Source: Ustilago trichophora
Lineage: Eukaryota; Basidiomycota; Ustilaginomycetes; Ustilaginales; Ustilaginaceae
Reading direction: 5' to 3'
Length of the DNA: 64,000 nt
NCBI GenBank assembly: GCA_900323505.1
Contig: OOIN01000003.1
Coordinates: 1,364,001 to 1,428,000 of the forward strand
Part shown: positions 39,317 through 47,986 of the stretch, one piece after another
How the letters are laid out: each line of letters begins with the position of its first letter
Position numbering within the stretch: position 1 is the first letter of the stretch
The notes under the pieces: generated by a model
What the model saw: the letters and a program-made list of their open reading frames with translations, nothing else
The model's database searches: none
What the model was told of the DNA's origin: nothing
Program-made: the position numbers and the translations under genes

Positions 39317-40834
39317 CTAAGATTTCTGCCAAACCAATCTACCCGAAACCCAAGTTTGTTTGACCTGTCCTGTTGACTTGTCTAGTCTGACTAGATCTGC
39401 GTCGCAACCGGGGTTTAGGAAGCCTTTTACGTTTTGGAGACCTAGCATTTTGGCTGGATTGCTGGATGCGCAGTAGGCAGCTGTGTGGATGGGGATGTTT
39501 GCGTAGCGGGCTAGGTTTGTGACGCAATCCGAGATGGGGACTACGCTTCCTGCCAAGGTGTCTGTGTTTTGGAGGGTGACTTTGTTTCCGTGTTTGACGA
39601 CGTTTTGGTTTTCACGCCAGGGGTAGATTCCGTCTGGTTTCGAAGGGTCCATCCAAGGCATTGCGTCCGAGACTAGGATGCATCCTGTTGGATGGGAAGA
39701 GTAGGCCATGCGGACGGAACAGGGATGCGAATGATGGCCGTCTGCAATCAGTCCGTAATAGGGGCGCGGTTTGCGTTCCGTCACCTCACCCTGATGTAAC
39801 GATGTTGGTGTTGTTGACGATCCGTTAGGATGCGATTTCGAACCCTTGATCGAAACGACAGAAGGGATAGCAGCAGAATCGACACCGAGGTCCGTCTCGG
39901 AATCTCCCAACAAACCAATCACACCTGGATCTCGATGGTTAAAACTACCCATAGCGTTGAAGAGATGGGTGATGAACTTGGCCCCAGCCTCCTTTGCCGC
40001 CAGAGCCGTGTCGATATCGCTGGCGGTATGACCGATGGAGACGGTTACGCCTCTCTTGACGAGATCTGGAATTGCGGCGAGGATGCCTTGCACCTCGGGG
40101 GCCAAAGTGAGCAGCTTAACTGCCGGATGAGGCATGTCGAGGCCCTCTGGACCAGTTCCGTATACAGAATCCAGATCAGAGGTCGAATTGGGCGCGGTAC
40201 GGATGAGCGACGAGCAATGGGCACCTTTCTTATGAGGAGATAGGAAGGGTCCTTCGCAGTGATAACCTAACGATGTTGCTTGATTTGGTCTCGCTCGAGG
40301 TGCCAATAGTGGTAAAATCTTTTTTTTTTTCTCGTTTACAACAACAAACACTCGTCAGCATCATCATCATCATCATCATCGCCAAAAAAAAAAAACCATG
40401 CGTACATGGATTACGAAAGAAGTTCAACTCACCTTGCGATAGCTCTCAGCAACCTGGGTAATGATGGTAGGTACAAAGCTGGTAACACCCGTCTCTACCA
40501 CCTTTGTAGCAAACTCGTCCAACCTTTGCCAATATCTCTCCCCGCTGACATCTTCCTCCTCGAGATGGGAGAAATCTACACCGTATCCACCGTTGATCTG
40601 AACATCGATGAATCCCGGAACGAGATAGTCTCCTTCCAGATCAATGGTGGTGCTGAATGCGGTGAGTTGGTCGAAAAATGCAGATTGCCCATCGACGATT
40701 TTCCCACTCAGAGGGTCGACATGCAAGGAGTAGGTTGTGGGATCAAGAGGAAGACTTCCGTCTGGAAGGAGAGCTTGACAGTTGGTGAATCGTAATAGGC
40801 CCGATGAGGGTTGTAGCGTGGTTGAGGTTGGCAT
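39317..40834 (-). CDS. DAC1: N-acetylglucosamine-6-phosphate deacetylase, two exons
   Basis: Removes the acetyl group from GlcNAc-6-phosphate, the second step of GlcNAc catabolism. Exon 1 (40834-40433) starts at an ATG and contains LEGDYLVPGFIDVQINGGYGVDF; exon 2 is 40318-39317; total 467 residues. The 114-base intron (GTGAGT donor) has a CAT microsatellite and an A-tract directly before its AG, with no pyrimidine tract. Exon junctions rebuild the family stretch YRKILPLLAPR. Conserved sites are LGYHCEGPFLSPHKKGAH, VSIGHTAS, THLFNAMGSFNHRDPG, LIADGHHSHPCSVRMA and the catalytic-Asp motif LVSDAMPWM. It is divergent from the DUF3605 gene and ~2.6 kb from the GlcNAc kinase start region, forming a GlcNAc cluster. 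The symbol follows fungal usage (also NAG2). Confidence 0.93.
40359..40380. repeat. (ATC)n trinucleotide tract in the deacetylase intron
   Basis: About seven units lie inside the single intron, next to A-rich tracts at ~40384-40395 and ~40320-40330. Confidence 0.85.
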
Positions 40835-41241
40835 TGCTGCGATGGGGTTTGGAGATCGATGCTACTGGTTGTGGTTGAAGGGTGAGTTGGATGGTGGTCG
40901 TCACGATCAGAAGAAGGAATGGTAGCAAGTAGAGTGGTAGGACAGTTTTATTGAAACAGTCACACCCTCTACAGTACCACACACATACCTCAAGTGTCAA
41001 CCAGCGTTATTGGAAAGACACTTTCTTTTTTTGGTGGCCGGAGAATCTCCCGTGCTCCTGACTTGCCGGCAACGTTCTTACGGTTGTGGAGGAGCTCGGC
41101 AACCCTGCCTTATCCCTTCTCCCTTCTCCCTCCTCTACCCTGTCGGCAACGGTGGCGTTGACTGTATAGCCCAACGAAGAAGCAAGCCGACCCTCGCTCG
41201 CAGTTACACTCTGTGGGTCATCGGTGAAAATGCCGAGCCCC

Positions 41242-41266
41242 TGCCATCGGCGGCCTCGGACCGACG
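41242..41266. promoter_or_regulatory. Candidate zinc-cluster binding region, CCATCGGCGGCC plus CGGACCG
   Basis: The 12-mer CCATCGGCGGCC is repeated exactly at ~45403, and ACCGACG follows at similar distance in both places. CGG/CCG triplets are typical half-sites of Zn2Cys6 factors. Function is inferred. Confidence 0.4.
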
Positions 41267-41352
41267 TCGCCGACACTGCTATTCCGCCTTTTGGAGATTT
41301 TTCGGCAGTGCGGAACACGTCGCGGAACCTGACACCTGCACAAAAAGCGCAA

Positions 41353-41370
41353 TCTCTCTCTCTCTCTCTC
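41353..41370. repeat. (TC)n dinucleotide tract
   Basis: Nine TC units in the promoter region between the deacetylase and DUF3605 genes. Confidence 0.9.
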
Positions 41371-41905
41371 CCACACAGATTACCTACAGTTGACTTGGGC
41401 TCCTCCGGAGGCACTCAGCGCTCTTGGCATTATCATTGTCTTTTTTTGCGCTCAAATCAGCAGCTTGTACAACCGAAAGAGATCTGGCTAGAGTGGAATC
41501 CACAACGTGCTTGTCACAGACCTTCTTGAGATGTGGAAGAATGTGCGGTACAACGAGACAGGTTGCCGTGAAATGTGTCGTGGGAACATGAGATATGCGT
41601 ATGTGAAACAGTACGAGCTTTTTGAAGAGAGAGGCTGGTCTACTTCGGAGCTTGGCTTATCAACTCCCGACAGCCGTTTGTGTCCTGTGTTTGATGAAAC
41701 GCGAGGAGGTTGCAGAACGTGCTTAGCTTGCCCGAGCTTAGGTTTTTACTCCAGTCACAACTTTCACTAGGCAGCTACTTCCTACGCCTTCTCTGCCCAA
41801 GCTCAACTTTCCACATTCAAACTAGCAATTGCCTCCTCAACATCATCCTTCATCGTCCTCAGCAACCATCATCGCAACCACGATCAGCTTCATCTTTGAT
41901 TCACC

Positions 41906-42802
41906 ATGATAGTCACCTCGAAAACTGTTTCGGCTACAAATGCCAAATCCATCTCTTCACAGCTCACACTACGCGGTACACGAGATGGCGATTTAGCAGC
42001 GACGCTTCTCTGCCACAATACATCCTCTTCCACCATCACCCCCTCGGCAAGCCACCCAAGCGGTAGTACAGCAGAGCGCATTCCACTATTCAGCTGGATC
42101 CAACTGCAGGCCATTGTTTCGAGCGGAAATCTGCAACTGCTATCGCGTCATCCAGATGATCTTCGCGAGTACTTTGCCTGGATGGATAGCGTCAAGCTGA
42201 CCTATGGAAGTGTATCGAATTTCCTACTCTGCGAAAGGTTTACTGCGAGAAAGCTTTTGGAGAAAGCGTCTTCCCATACTGGTTCGACTTCAAGGTCTGG
42301 AAGTCGGATAGCAAGCGAGGATGGGGCAGAGAGATGTTTCAGAAGTTGGTTTAGAGAAGGTATCGATTGTCAGATCCTCGTTAATGATTGGCCGTATTCT
42401 GTACCTCGGGATGTAGTTCATCACGTGGTATGGTCTCATCTACCTATATTGCATCGTGATCTGGTTTCAACACCCAACGATCCAGCGGTAGAGAGTATCG
42501 CTTGGAGCATTGTCGCAAAGAGAGGTCTCTGCGGAACCATCTCCCCTTCTACAGGGCTCAAGATTCCTTCACTCTCCGACCACACATCCCATCTACCCGA
42601 CCTAAAATCTTCACTAACGACTGACCATCAGCTGCAGACCAAAGTGGAAGAATCACTCAAACAGGCCTGTAAAGATCTGGTCGAGTTCATTGGACATCAT
42701 TGGGAAATGGACAAGTGCGAAGCGGCATTCTTTGCCAATCCGCCAAGCTTGCAAAGCGTACCTTCGTTGGCACATTTTCATGTCCTGATCAAGCGCATCT
42801 AG
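41906..42802 (+). CDS. DUF3605-family protein, related to GlcNAc-induced protein Gig1
   Basis: 298 residues, no intron. Family landmarks are REYFAWMDSVKLTYGSVSNFLLCERF, then GIDCQILVNDWPYSVPRDVVHHVVWSHLPI and, near the end, WEMDKCEAAFFANPPSLQSVPSLAHFHVLIKR. This is the DUF3605 pattern. The founding member, Candida Gig1, is strongly induced by GlcNAc and affects nikkomycin sensitivity, but its reaction is unknown. Here the gene is divergent from the GlcNAc-6-phosphate deacetylase and convergent with the GlcNAc kinase (384 bases), so it is physically inside the pathway cluster. No signal or membrane segment is seen; a cytosolic location is likely. A Ser/Thr-rich insert of ~25 residues sits near residue 120. 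Confidence 0.8.
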   Translation: MIVTSKTVSATNAKSISSQLTLRGTRDGDLAATLLCHNTSSSTITPSASHPSGSTAERIPLFSWIQLQAIVSSGNLQLLSRHPDDLREYFAWMDSVKLTYGSVSNFLLCERFTARKLLEKASSHTGSTSRSGSRIASEDGAERCFRSWFREGIDCQILVNDWPYSVPRDVVHHVVWSHLPILHRDLVSTPNDPAVESIAWSIVAKRGLCGTISPSTGLKIPSLSDHTSHLPDLKSSLTTDHQLQTKVEESLKQACKDLVEFIGHHWEMDKCEAAFFANPPSLQSVPSLAHFHVLIKRI

Positions 42803-43186
42803 CTTGTTTTGCCATTTTGGTACACGGCCCGCAGAGGATACTGCTCGTGGCCTTGTTTCTTGTTATGTATAATATCTCTTTGTCTTTGTCCGTAGGATTT
42901 ATTTTTGGTGGTAGAATAGAAGGTATAGAAGCGCCGGCTGTAACGATCATGTGCTGTTGGAGTGAAGTAATTGCCTTTTGAGGTTGTGACAACACGCCTC
43001 AGCCCCCAAGATCCGTTTCTACCAAGGCACATCTCACAATCTTTCCAGCAATGCTCACATCTCAAATTTCAAACGCTCACATTCACAACCATCACAAATC
43101 TCGACACAACCACACAGCATTCATCATGTGCGAACCCAAAAGTCCATATGTTTCATCTTTATTCAACCGCCCCTTTTCAACAACGC
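42803..43186. other. Convergent intergenic region
   Basis: 384 bases between the stops of the DUF3605 and kinase genes. No gene is seen; it should hold both 3' ends. Confidence 0.4.
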
Positions 43187-44482
43187 TCAATCCGAGCAGC
43201 TACCGACCCGCAAAAACCTCTGTGCCAAATAACCAGCCGCCTCATGTGCCGGACTCTTTACCACATGGATGTTCTTAAACGCCATCCTACCTTGCTCCTT
43301 CCACATCTCCTTCAACAGTTGCAGAAACGACACGTTGGACCATAGCCCACCTCCCAGAACCAGTGTGCTTTTCTCGGGCAGGATGCGGTCTTTCGGCTGA
43401 CAGAGCTTCATGATGCTATCCATGCATTCGGCTACGGCTTGGTGAAGGAGTTGTGTGGCTAATTCTTTACCGGTGCGACCGTTGTGTTCGAAGGCGTACT
43501 CGAAGACGACACGTGTGGTTTCGGCGAGCCAGCGTTTACGGGCGTCTTCTGCGAGGAAAAAGTTGCCTCCGGTTGCGCAGACTCGGTCGCGATAGGCGGC
43601 AGAGATGAGTTCGATTGGTGTCTCGACGTCCAAAGCTTTCAGGACGGCGGATTCAAAGTTGGTGAGGGGCAAAGGGGTGAACTGGCGTTCTTCTTCTCGG
43701 GTCAACATGAGTTGGATCGTGGAGAGACCTATTGACCAACCGCTGCCCCTGTCGCCCAAGAGGTAACCCCAACCACCAGTTTTGGACACGGTGGTGAGAC
43801 CGGGCAGATCCTCGTTCTCGCTTCCTGTTGCGTCTGCGGTGGTCTGTGGTGAAGAAGAGGTGCGTTGGAATGCAAAACCTGCGCTGCCTGTGCCGGCGAT
43901 GAGACATACGCAAGATTGAGTGCTGGGGTCGCGCAACATGGGAGCCGAGAGAAGGACTGCATCGTTGGTGATCCAGATGGGTGTCGAGTCGTCGGCGAGG
44001 TGGTAATCCTGAAGCAGTTGCGAGAGTTGCTGTCGGTAGTTGCCGATGACTGCAGAGGATGACAAGCCGGCAGAGCCGATCCAGATGGCGCGTACTCGAG
44101 GTTTGCGAATGTTGCTATTGTTGTCGCTGTTTGTTGTTGGGCGGGATAGGGCGTCACCATCTCCATCAGCAGAGGAGGAGTCGTTGTCGGACAAAGAGAG
44201 AGGTGGAGTGGTGATGCCTTCCGCCTCACCTGCTTCGATGAGGTCGAAGAAGGTTCCGAAACCAGCGGATATCAAGGCATCGCGCACAGCTCTGAGGATG
44301 ACCTGGCTAGCTGCTTCGAGGCCCAAAGTTGCACAGTTGCCGCACCCGGCTTGACCGATGAAAGTTTCCTTGGAGTCGACAGAGGCGGCGACGGCGAGGG
44401 TCTTTGTTCCACCGGCATCAACGCAGAGGACGACGTCACCAGAGCGGGGTGGCTCTATCGGTGATGACGGGCCTGCCTCCAT
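43187..44482 (-). CDS. N-acetylglucosamine kinase, NAGK/BadF-BcrA type
   Basis: 431 residues from the ATG at 44482 (MEAGPSSPIEPP); the frame continues upstream but has no further ATG. It phosphorylates GlcNAc to GlcNAc-6-phosphate, the entry step of the pathway. The ASKHA fold signatures are VVLCVDAGGTKTLAVAASVD (phosphate 1), CLIAGTGSAGFAFQR (phosphate 2), GGWGYLLGDRGSGWSIG, typical of the NAGK/BadF family, and LVLGGGLWSNVSFLQLL. A Ser/Asp-rich insertion (~residues 105-130) is unusual. Many ascomycetes use a hexokinase-like GlcNAc kinase, so this is a different solution, closer to animal NAGK. Its placement between the DUF3605 protein and the deaminase supports the substrate assignment. Confidence 0.87.
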   Translation of the reverse strand: MEAGPSSPIEPPRSGDVVLCVDAGGTKTLAVAASVDSKETFIGQAGCGNCATLGLEAASQVILRAVRDALISAGFGTFFDLIEAGEAEGITTPPLSLSDNDSSSADGDGDALSRPTTNSDNNSNIRKPRVRAIWIGSAGLSSSAVIGNYRQQLSQLLQDYHLADDSTPIWITNDAVLLSAPMLRDPSTQSCVCLIAGTGSAGFAFQRTSSSPQTTADATGSENEDLPGLTTVSKTGGWGYLLGDRGSGWSIGLSTIQLMLTREEERQFTPLPLTNFESAVLKALDVETPIELISAAYRDRVCATGGNFFLAEDARKRWLAETTRVVFEYAFEHNGRTGKELATQLLHQAVAECMDSIMKLCQPKDRILPEKSTLVLGGGLWSNVSFLQLLKEMWKEQGRMAFKNIHVVKSPAHEAAGYLAQRFLRVGSCSD

Positions 44483-44726
44483 TGTGTGTGATGATATGCT
44501 GCTGACACCGTTATTGAGGACGGCGTCGATGGTGACTTGAAACGGTATCGAGCGATCGAGGTAGGTGCGTTGCGGTATAATCGCCTGATGGGGATGATGT
44601 CGAGTCGATACTTGTATGTATACACCAGGATGAAAGGACAAGTAAAGTCAGAAGACTGACCAAATACCAAAACAAAGTGCCGAGTGAATCGAAAGAAGGT
44701 CGTTACTGGATCATTAAAGTAGGGGC

Positions 44727-44744
44727 AGAGAGAGAGAGAGAGAG
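44727..44744. repeat. (GA)n dinucleotide tract
   Basis: About nine AG units, ~250 bases upstream of the GlcNAc kinase start. Confidence 0.9.
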
Positions 44745-45246
44745 CAGACCAAGTCGAGATGGACGGTTGATAAGAAGTGGCGATCCACTTGGCTCGCGTG
44801 CTATAATCAAGGGGAGGGCAAAAGATGCAAGATGTGGTTTCGAGGAATCCTCGACCGAGCGTGTTTGCGTGGTGTGCGTGAAGGAGGATCGACGGGAAGC
44901 CAAGAAAGGGTTGGTAGGGAATGCGGCGGGGTGAGGCGTGGATGAATTGTCCGGACCGGATGGATAGGGCCGATTTGGGACCAGGGTCGACAGATGGAAG
45001 GCACGCCGAGGGCTCCGAGATGGGAGCGAGGTGGTGTATGCAGCGTGTAGGTGTAATCTGATGTGAAGGTTGTGCTCGGTGGTACTGGTGGAAACGAGCG
45101 ACCGGCGAAGCGTATGGATAGCCAAAGAGATGCAGCAACGGTCGGCAGCAAGGATGGATCGCAAGTGGTTCTGGATGTGCGATGCGAAGAGAGATGGGGA
45201 ACTGTGATGTGTGTAGAGTGGATGCCGTTGGTTGGTGAGGTGAGCA

Positions 45247-45290
45247 AGAGAGAGAGAGAGAGAAAGAGAGCGAGCGAGCGAGAAAGCGAG
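45247..45290. repeat. (GA)n and (CGAG)n tract
   Basis: A (GA)n run followed by a few GCGA repeats, ~770 bases upstream of the GlcNAc kinase start. Confidence 0.85.
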
Positions 45291-45402
45291 TCAAACGAGG
45301 CAATGCAATGAATGAGAGAGTGTGTTGGACTGACACTGCGCTGCTGCACTGGATAAATTAATCGACTGTCTGGCTAAACAACACACCCAAAAAGACGGGG
45401 CT

Positions 45403-45428
45403 GTCCATCGGCGGCCGGAGCGACCGAC
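45403..45428. promoter_or_regulatory. Candidate zinc-cluster binding region, second copy of CCATCGGCGGCC
   Basis: The exact 12-mer found between the deacetylase and DUF3605 genes occurs again here, followed by ACCGACG. The element includes CGGCGGCCG, a CGG-N3-CCG arrangement. Function is inferred from recurrence. Confidence 0.4.
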
Positions 45429-45991
45429 GAGTGCGCATTTGAACACGCAGAATATACAGCGCAACACCGCCAAGCACAGTACAGCAGCGCCACTTTTTAA
45501 AAAAAAATATATTTCTTGGTTAATCCAAATTTCCAAGCGTCCAATTCTGATTGCTTGTTTGCATTGCTTGCTCGCTTGAATCAGTCAATCAGTCATTTTT
45601 TTCCCATTTTTTTTTTTAATCGAAAATTTGAATCAGAGTGAGAGCAAAGGGTTCGAATTTGCGGGACAATCTCTCCGCACTTTTTGTTTTTCTTTTCTTT
45701 TATGGTTTTGTTTTGTTTGGCCTCCTGAGATCCGTCGGTTTGTTCGCTGTCAACCACGATTCCAGATCACCATCGCTCTCCATACAATTTTGGCAACACA
45801 TTGTCAAGCAACAGACCGTGCTGTTGCCACAACGACGTATCACTGCCAAGGCAGCATTGCGTCGGTAAAGTTGGAAACAGTGACGTGCTCACGAGAGCCA
45901 ACTTTGGATGCCGCGGAACCACGCGCCGAGCTGCAAAGTATGTGCACTCAGCTCAGCTCGGTTCTTGTTCGGCCAACTTGTGACGTGTTGC

Positions 45992-46012
45992 GGAGAGAGA
46001 GAGAGAGAGAGA
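45992..46012. repeat. (GA)n dinucleotide tract
   Basis: About ten GA units in the kinase/deaminase intergenic region. Confidence 0.9.
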
Positions 46013-46137
46013 AAGTCCCTTAAGCGTGGGCGTGTGCTGCCCGGCGAATTTTGGTCTTAGAGATCCGCCGATGTCCACCGTTACCGTATCCTTGCACAAG
46101 CTGTGACAGAGCCAGACTGTTCCACACTAGTGCTTTC

Positions 46138-46149
46138 CATCGGCCGATG
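46138..46149. promoter_or_regulatory. Perfect palindrome CATCGGCCGATG upstream of the deaminase
   Basis: A 12-base perfect inverted repeat containing abutting CGG and CCG triplets, ~660 bases upstream of the deaminase ATG. This is the expected form of a site for a dimeric zinc-cluster factor; such a factor is encoded just downstream of the deaminase. Function is inferred. Confidence 0.42.
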
Positions 46150-46691
46150 CCTGGCCATTGTATCCAGGACTGGGCGATGTTGTCAGTAACAGCATATTGG
46201 TGAGGCTCACAAGAAGGGGAGACCAAAAGAAAAGGAAAAATCAGACTTCCGAGTCAGGTCCTGCATCCAAAGGTCTCGCTGTTTTCGGCGGATGGCAAAA
46301 TTGGACGTAAAAAGGTCACCGTCCATCTAGGAACCGGTCAACTTGTGACCATCCGCTGCCTTTATCTCGCTCCCTCGGCCCGACCCCGCCGACCACCACA
46401 TCACACAAAACCTTGTTTGCCCCACGTTACCCTCCGTACCTCCTGTCAAGCTCTGCGCCTGTTTTTTTTCCCAACCCTTCCCGAGACTGGCGTTATCAAC
46501 GACGCCGTGACTGTACCCCGGCCTCGGTACTCGATTTCTTGCCTAATGCCGACTGCTGGTCAAGTCATCGCCGCTCAGCAAGGGTTCAGATCTGATTTGC
46601 TCCGTTCAGGCTCTCTCGAGATTCAAGGTGATGCTTGGGCCCACACGGCTGTCGGTCCGGCGAGTTGAGTGGGATTCAACACATCCCATCC

Positions 46692-46698
46692 TATATAG
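46692..46698 (+). promoter_or_regulatory. TATA-like element of the deaminase gene
   Basis: TATATAG ~112 bases upstream of the ATG at 46810, with a CA-rich leader between. Inferred from position. Confidence 0.4.
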
Positions 46699-46809
46699 TG
46701 TTTCGTTCATGTAGACAGAGACAAAAAGGTTTCCTAGTAGCTACTCCATCTTTGCTCTCGACCCAAACCACCATCTCAAACCACTTGCACACATCCAATT
46801 CCGCAAAAT

Positions 46810-47789
46810 ATGCGTTACATCATTCGAGACGACAAGACTGCTGTCGGCAAATACGTAAGTCTCTCTCTTTTTTGCCACATCGGACGAGCCTTGCACTGTA
46901 TTCAGACGAGCCAGCTGCTAATCTTCCAACCAACCCCTCTGCTCTTTACTACAAACAGGTCGGCGAGTATGTCGCAAAGCGCATCAACGCGCACTTTGAA
47001 GTCACCGACCGACCCTTTGTCCTTGGCTGCCCTACCGGCTCTTCTCCCCTCGACACTTACAAGACTCTCATCCAGATTCACCGCGAGGGCCGTGTCTCTT
47101 TCAAGAATGTCATCACCTTCAACATGGACGAGTATGTAGCTCTGCCCAAATCGCATCCGGAATCCTACCACTCGTTCATGTGGAACAACTTTTTCTCCCA
47201 CATTGATATTCAACCCCAGAACGTCCACATCTTGGACGGCAATGCGCCGGATCTGGTGGCAGAGTGTAACGAGTACGAGGCCAAGATCCAGGCTGTTGGC
47301 GGAATCGATCTTTTCATGGCTGGTGTCGGATCGGATGGTCACATTGCTTTCAACGAGCCCGGTTCGTCGCTCGCTTCCCGCACTAGGATCAAGACCCTTG
47401 CTTACGACACTGTGTTGGATAACTCGAGATTCTTCGACAACGACCCGCTCAAGGTGCCGCGTATGGCGCTTACCGTCGGTGTTCAGACCGTCATGGACGC
47501 CAGAGAGATCTTGGTCATCATCGTCGGACAGCACAAGGCTCACGCATTGGCAAAGTGCGTAGAAGAGGGAGTCAACCACATGAACACCGTCTCTTGCATC
47601 CAGCTCCACCCCAACGCCCTCCTCGTTTCCGACGAGGACGCCACCTCCGAGCTCCGTGTCAGGACAGTCAGGTACTTTAAAGGTATCGAGCGCGCGCAAG
47701 AGGAAATCGAGAAGCTCTACGGTCTTCACGGTCACAAAAAGACCCCTAGCAGCAACGGTAGCCCCGTCGTCAGCGGCACTATCAACTGA
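46810..47789 (+). CDS. NAG1: Glucosamine-6-phosphate deaminase/isomerase, two exons
   Basis: Converts glucosamine-6-phosphate to fructose-6-phosphate and ammonia, the last step of GlcNAc use. Exon 1 (46810-46854) encodes [15 protein letters not shown]; a 104-base intron (GTAAGT...AACAG) follows; exon 2 is 46959-47789; total 291 residues, slightly longer than the bacterial NagB enzyme (266). Motifs are [25 protein letters not shown] with the catalytic Asp, [22 protein letters not shown] with Asp, His and Glu of the active site, and [15 protein letters not shown]. The gene begins at a long shared promoter with the GlcNAc kinase and is convergent with the Zn2Cys6 regulator, 197 bases away. The assignment is secure. 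Confidence 0.96.
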
Positions 47790-47986
47790 TTCTTCTTTGG
47801 CCGCATCTATTTCAAATCTCTGTATATACATACCCCCGCTCTGCTCAATGCCAATGTACTTTTCTCATTCATGCTGCCCAATGCCTTCTTGATACAGTGA
47901 AAGAAAGCCGCGTTGTCAATTGTCTGTACATTACAACTGAGACGTTGAGTCAGAGTATATTACAAAGTGAGTTAGAAATGATTGAG

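Larger units (their letters stand above)
40835..41905. promoter_or_regulatory. Bidirectional promoter region between the deacetylase and DUF3605 genes
   Basis: 1071 bases between divergent ATGs. It contains CCATCGGCGGCC at ~41242, followed closely by CGGACCG (a CGG-N-CCG site), and a (TC)n tract at 41353-41370. Both are shared with the upstream region of the GlcNAc kinase/deaminase pair. No gene is seen. Confidence 0.55.
44483..46809. promoter_or_regulatory. Long divergent promoter region between GlcNAc kinase and glucosamine-6-phosphate deaminase
   Basis: 2327 bases, the longest gene-free gap. It contains (GA)n tracts at 44727-44744, 45247-45270 and 45992-46012, CCATCGGCGGCC at ~45403, the perfect 12-base palindrome CATCGGCCGATG at 46138-46149, GTGACCATCCGC at 46345-46356 and a TATATAG at 46692-46698. 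A 293-codon open frame on the minus strand (45336-44455) starts at GTG, is low complexity and is judged to be leader sequence. Confidence 0.55.

Noticed and set aside
44455..45336. Minus-strand open frame (293 codons) upstream of the GlcNAc kinase
   Set aside because: It starts at GTG, is Ser/His/Pro-rich low complexity and overlaps the kinase start in another frame. It looks like leader or promoter DNA.
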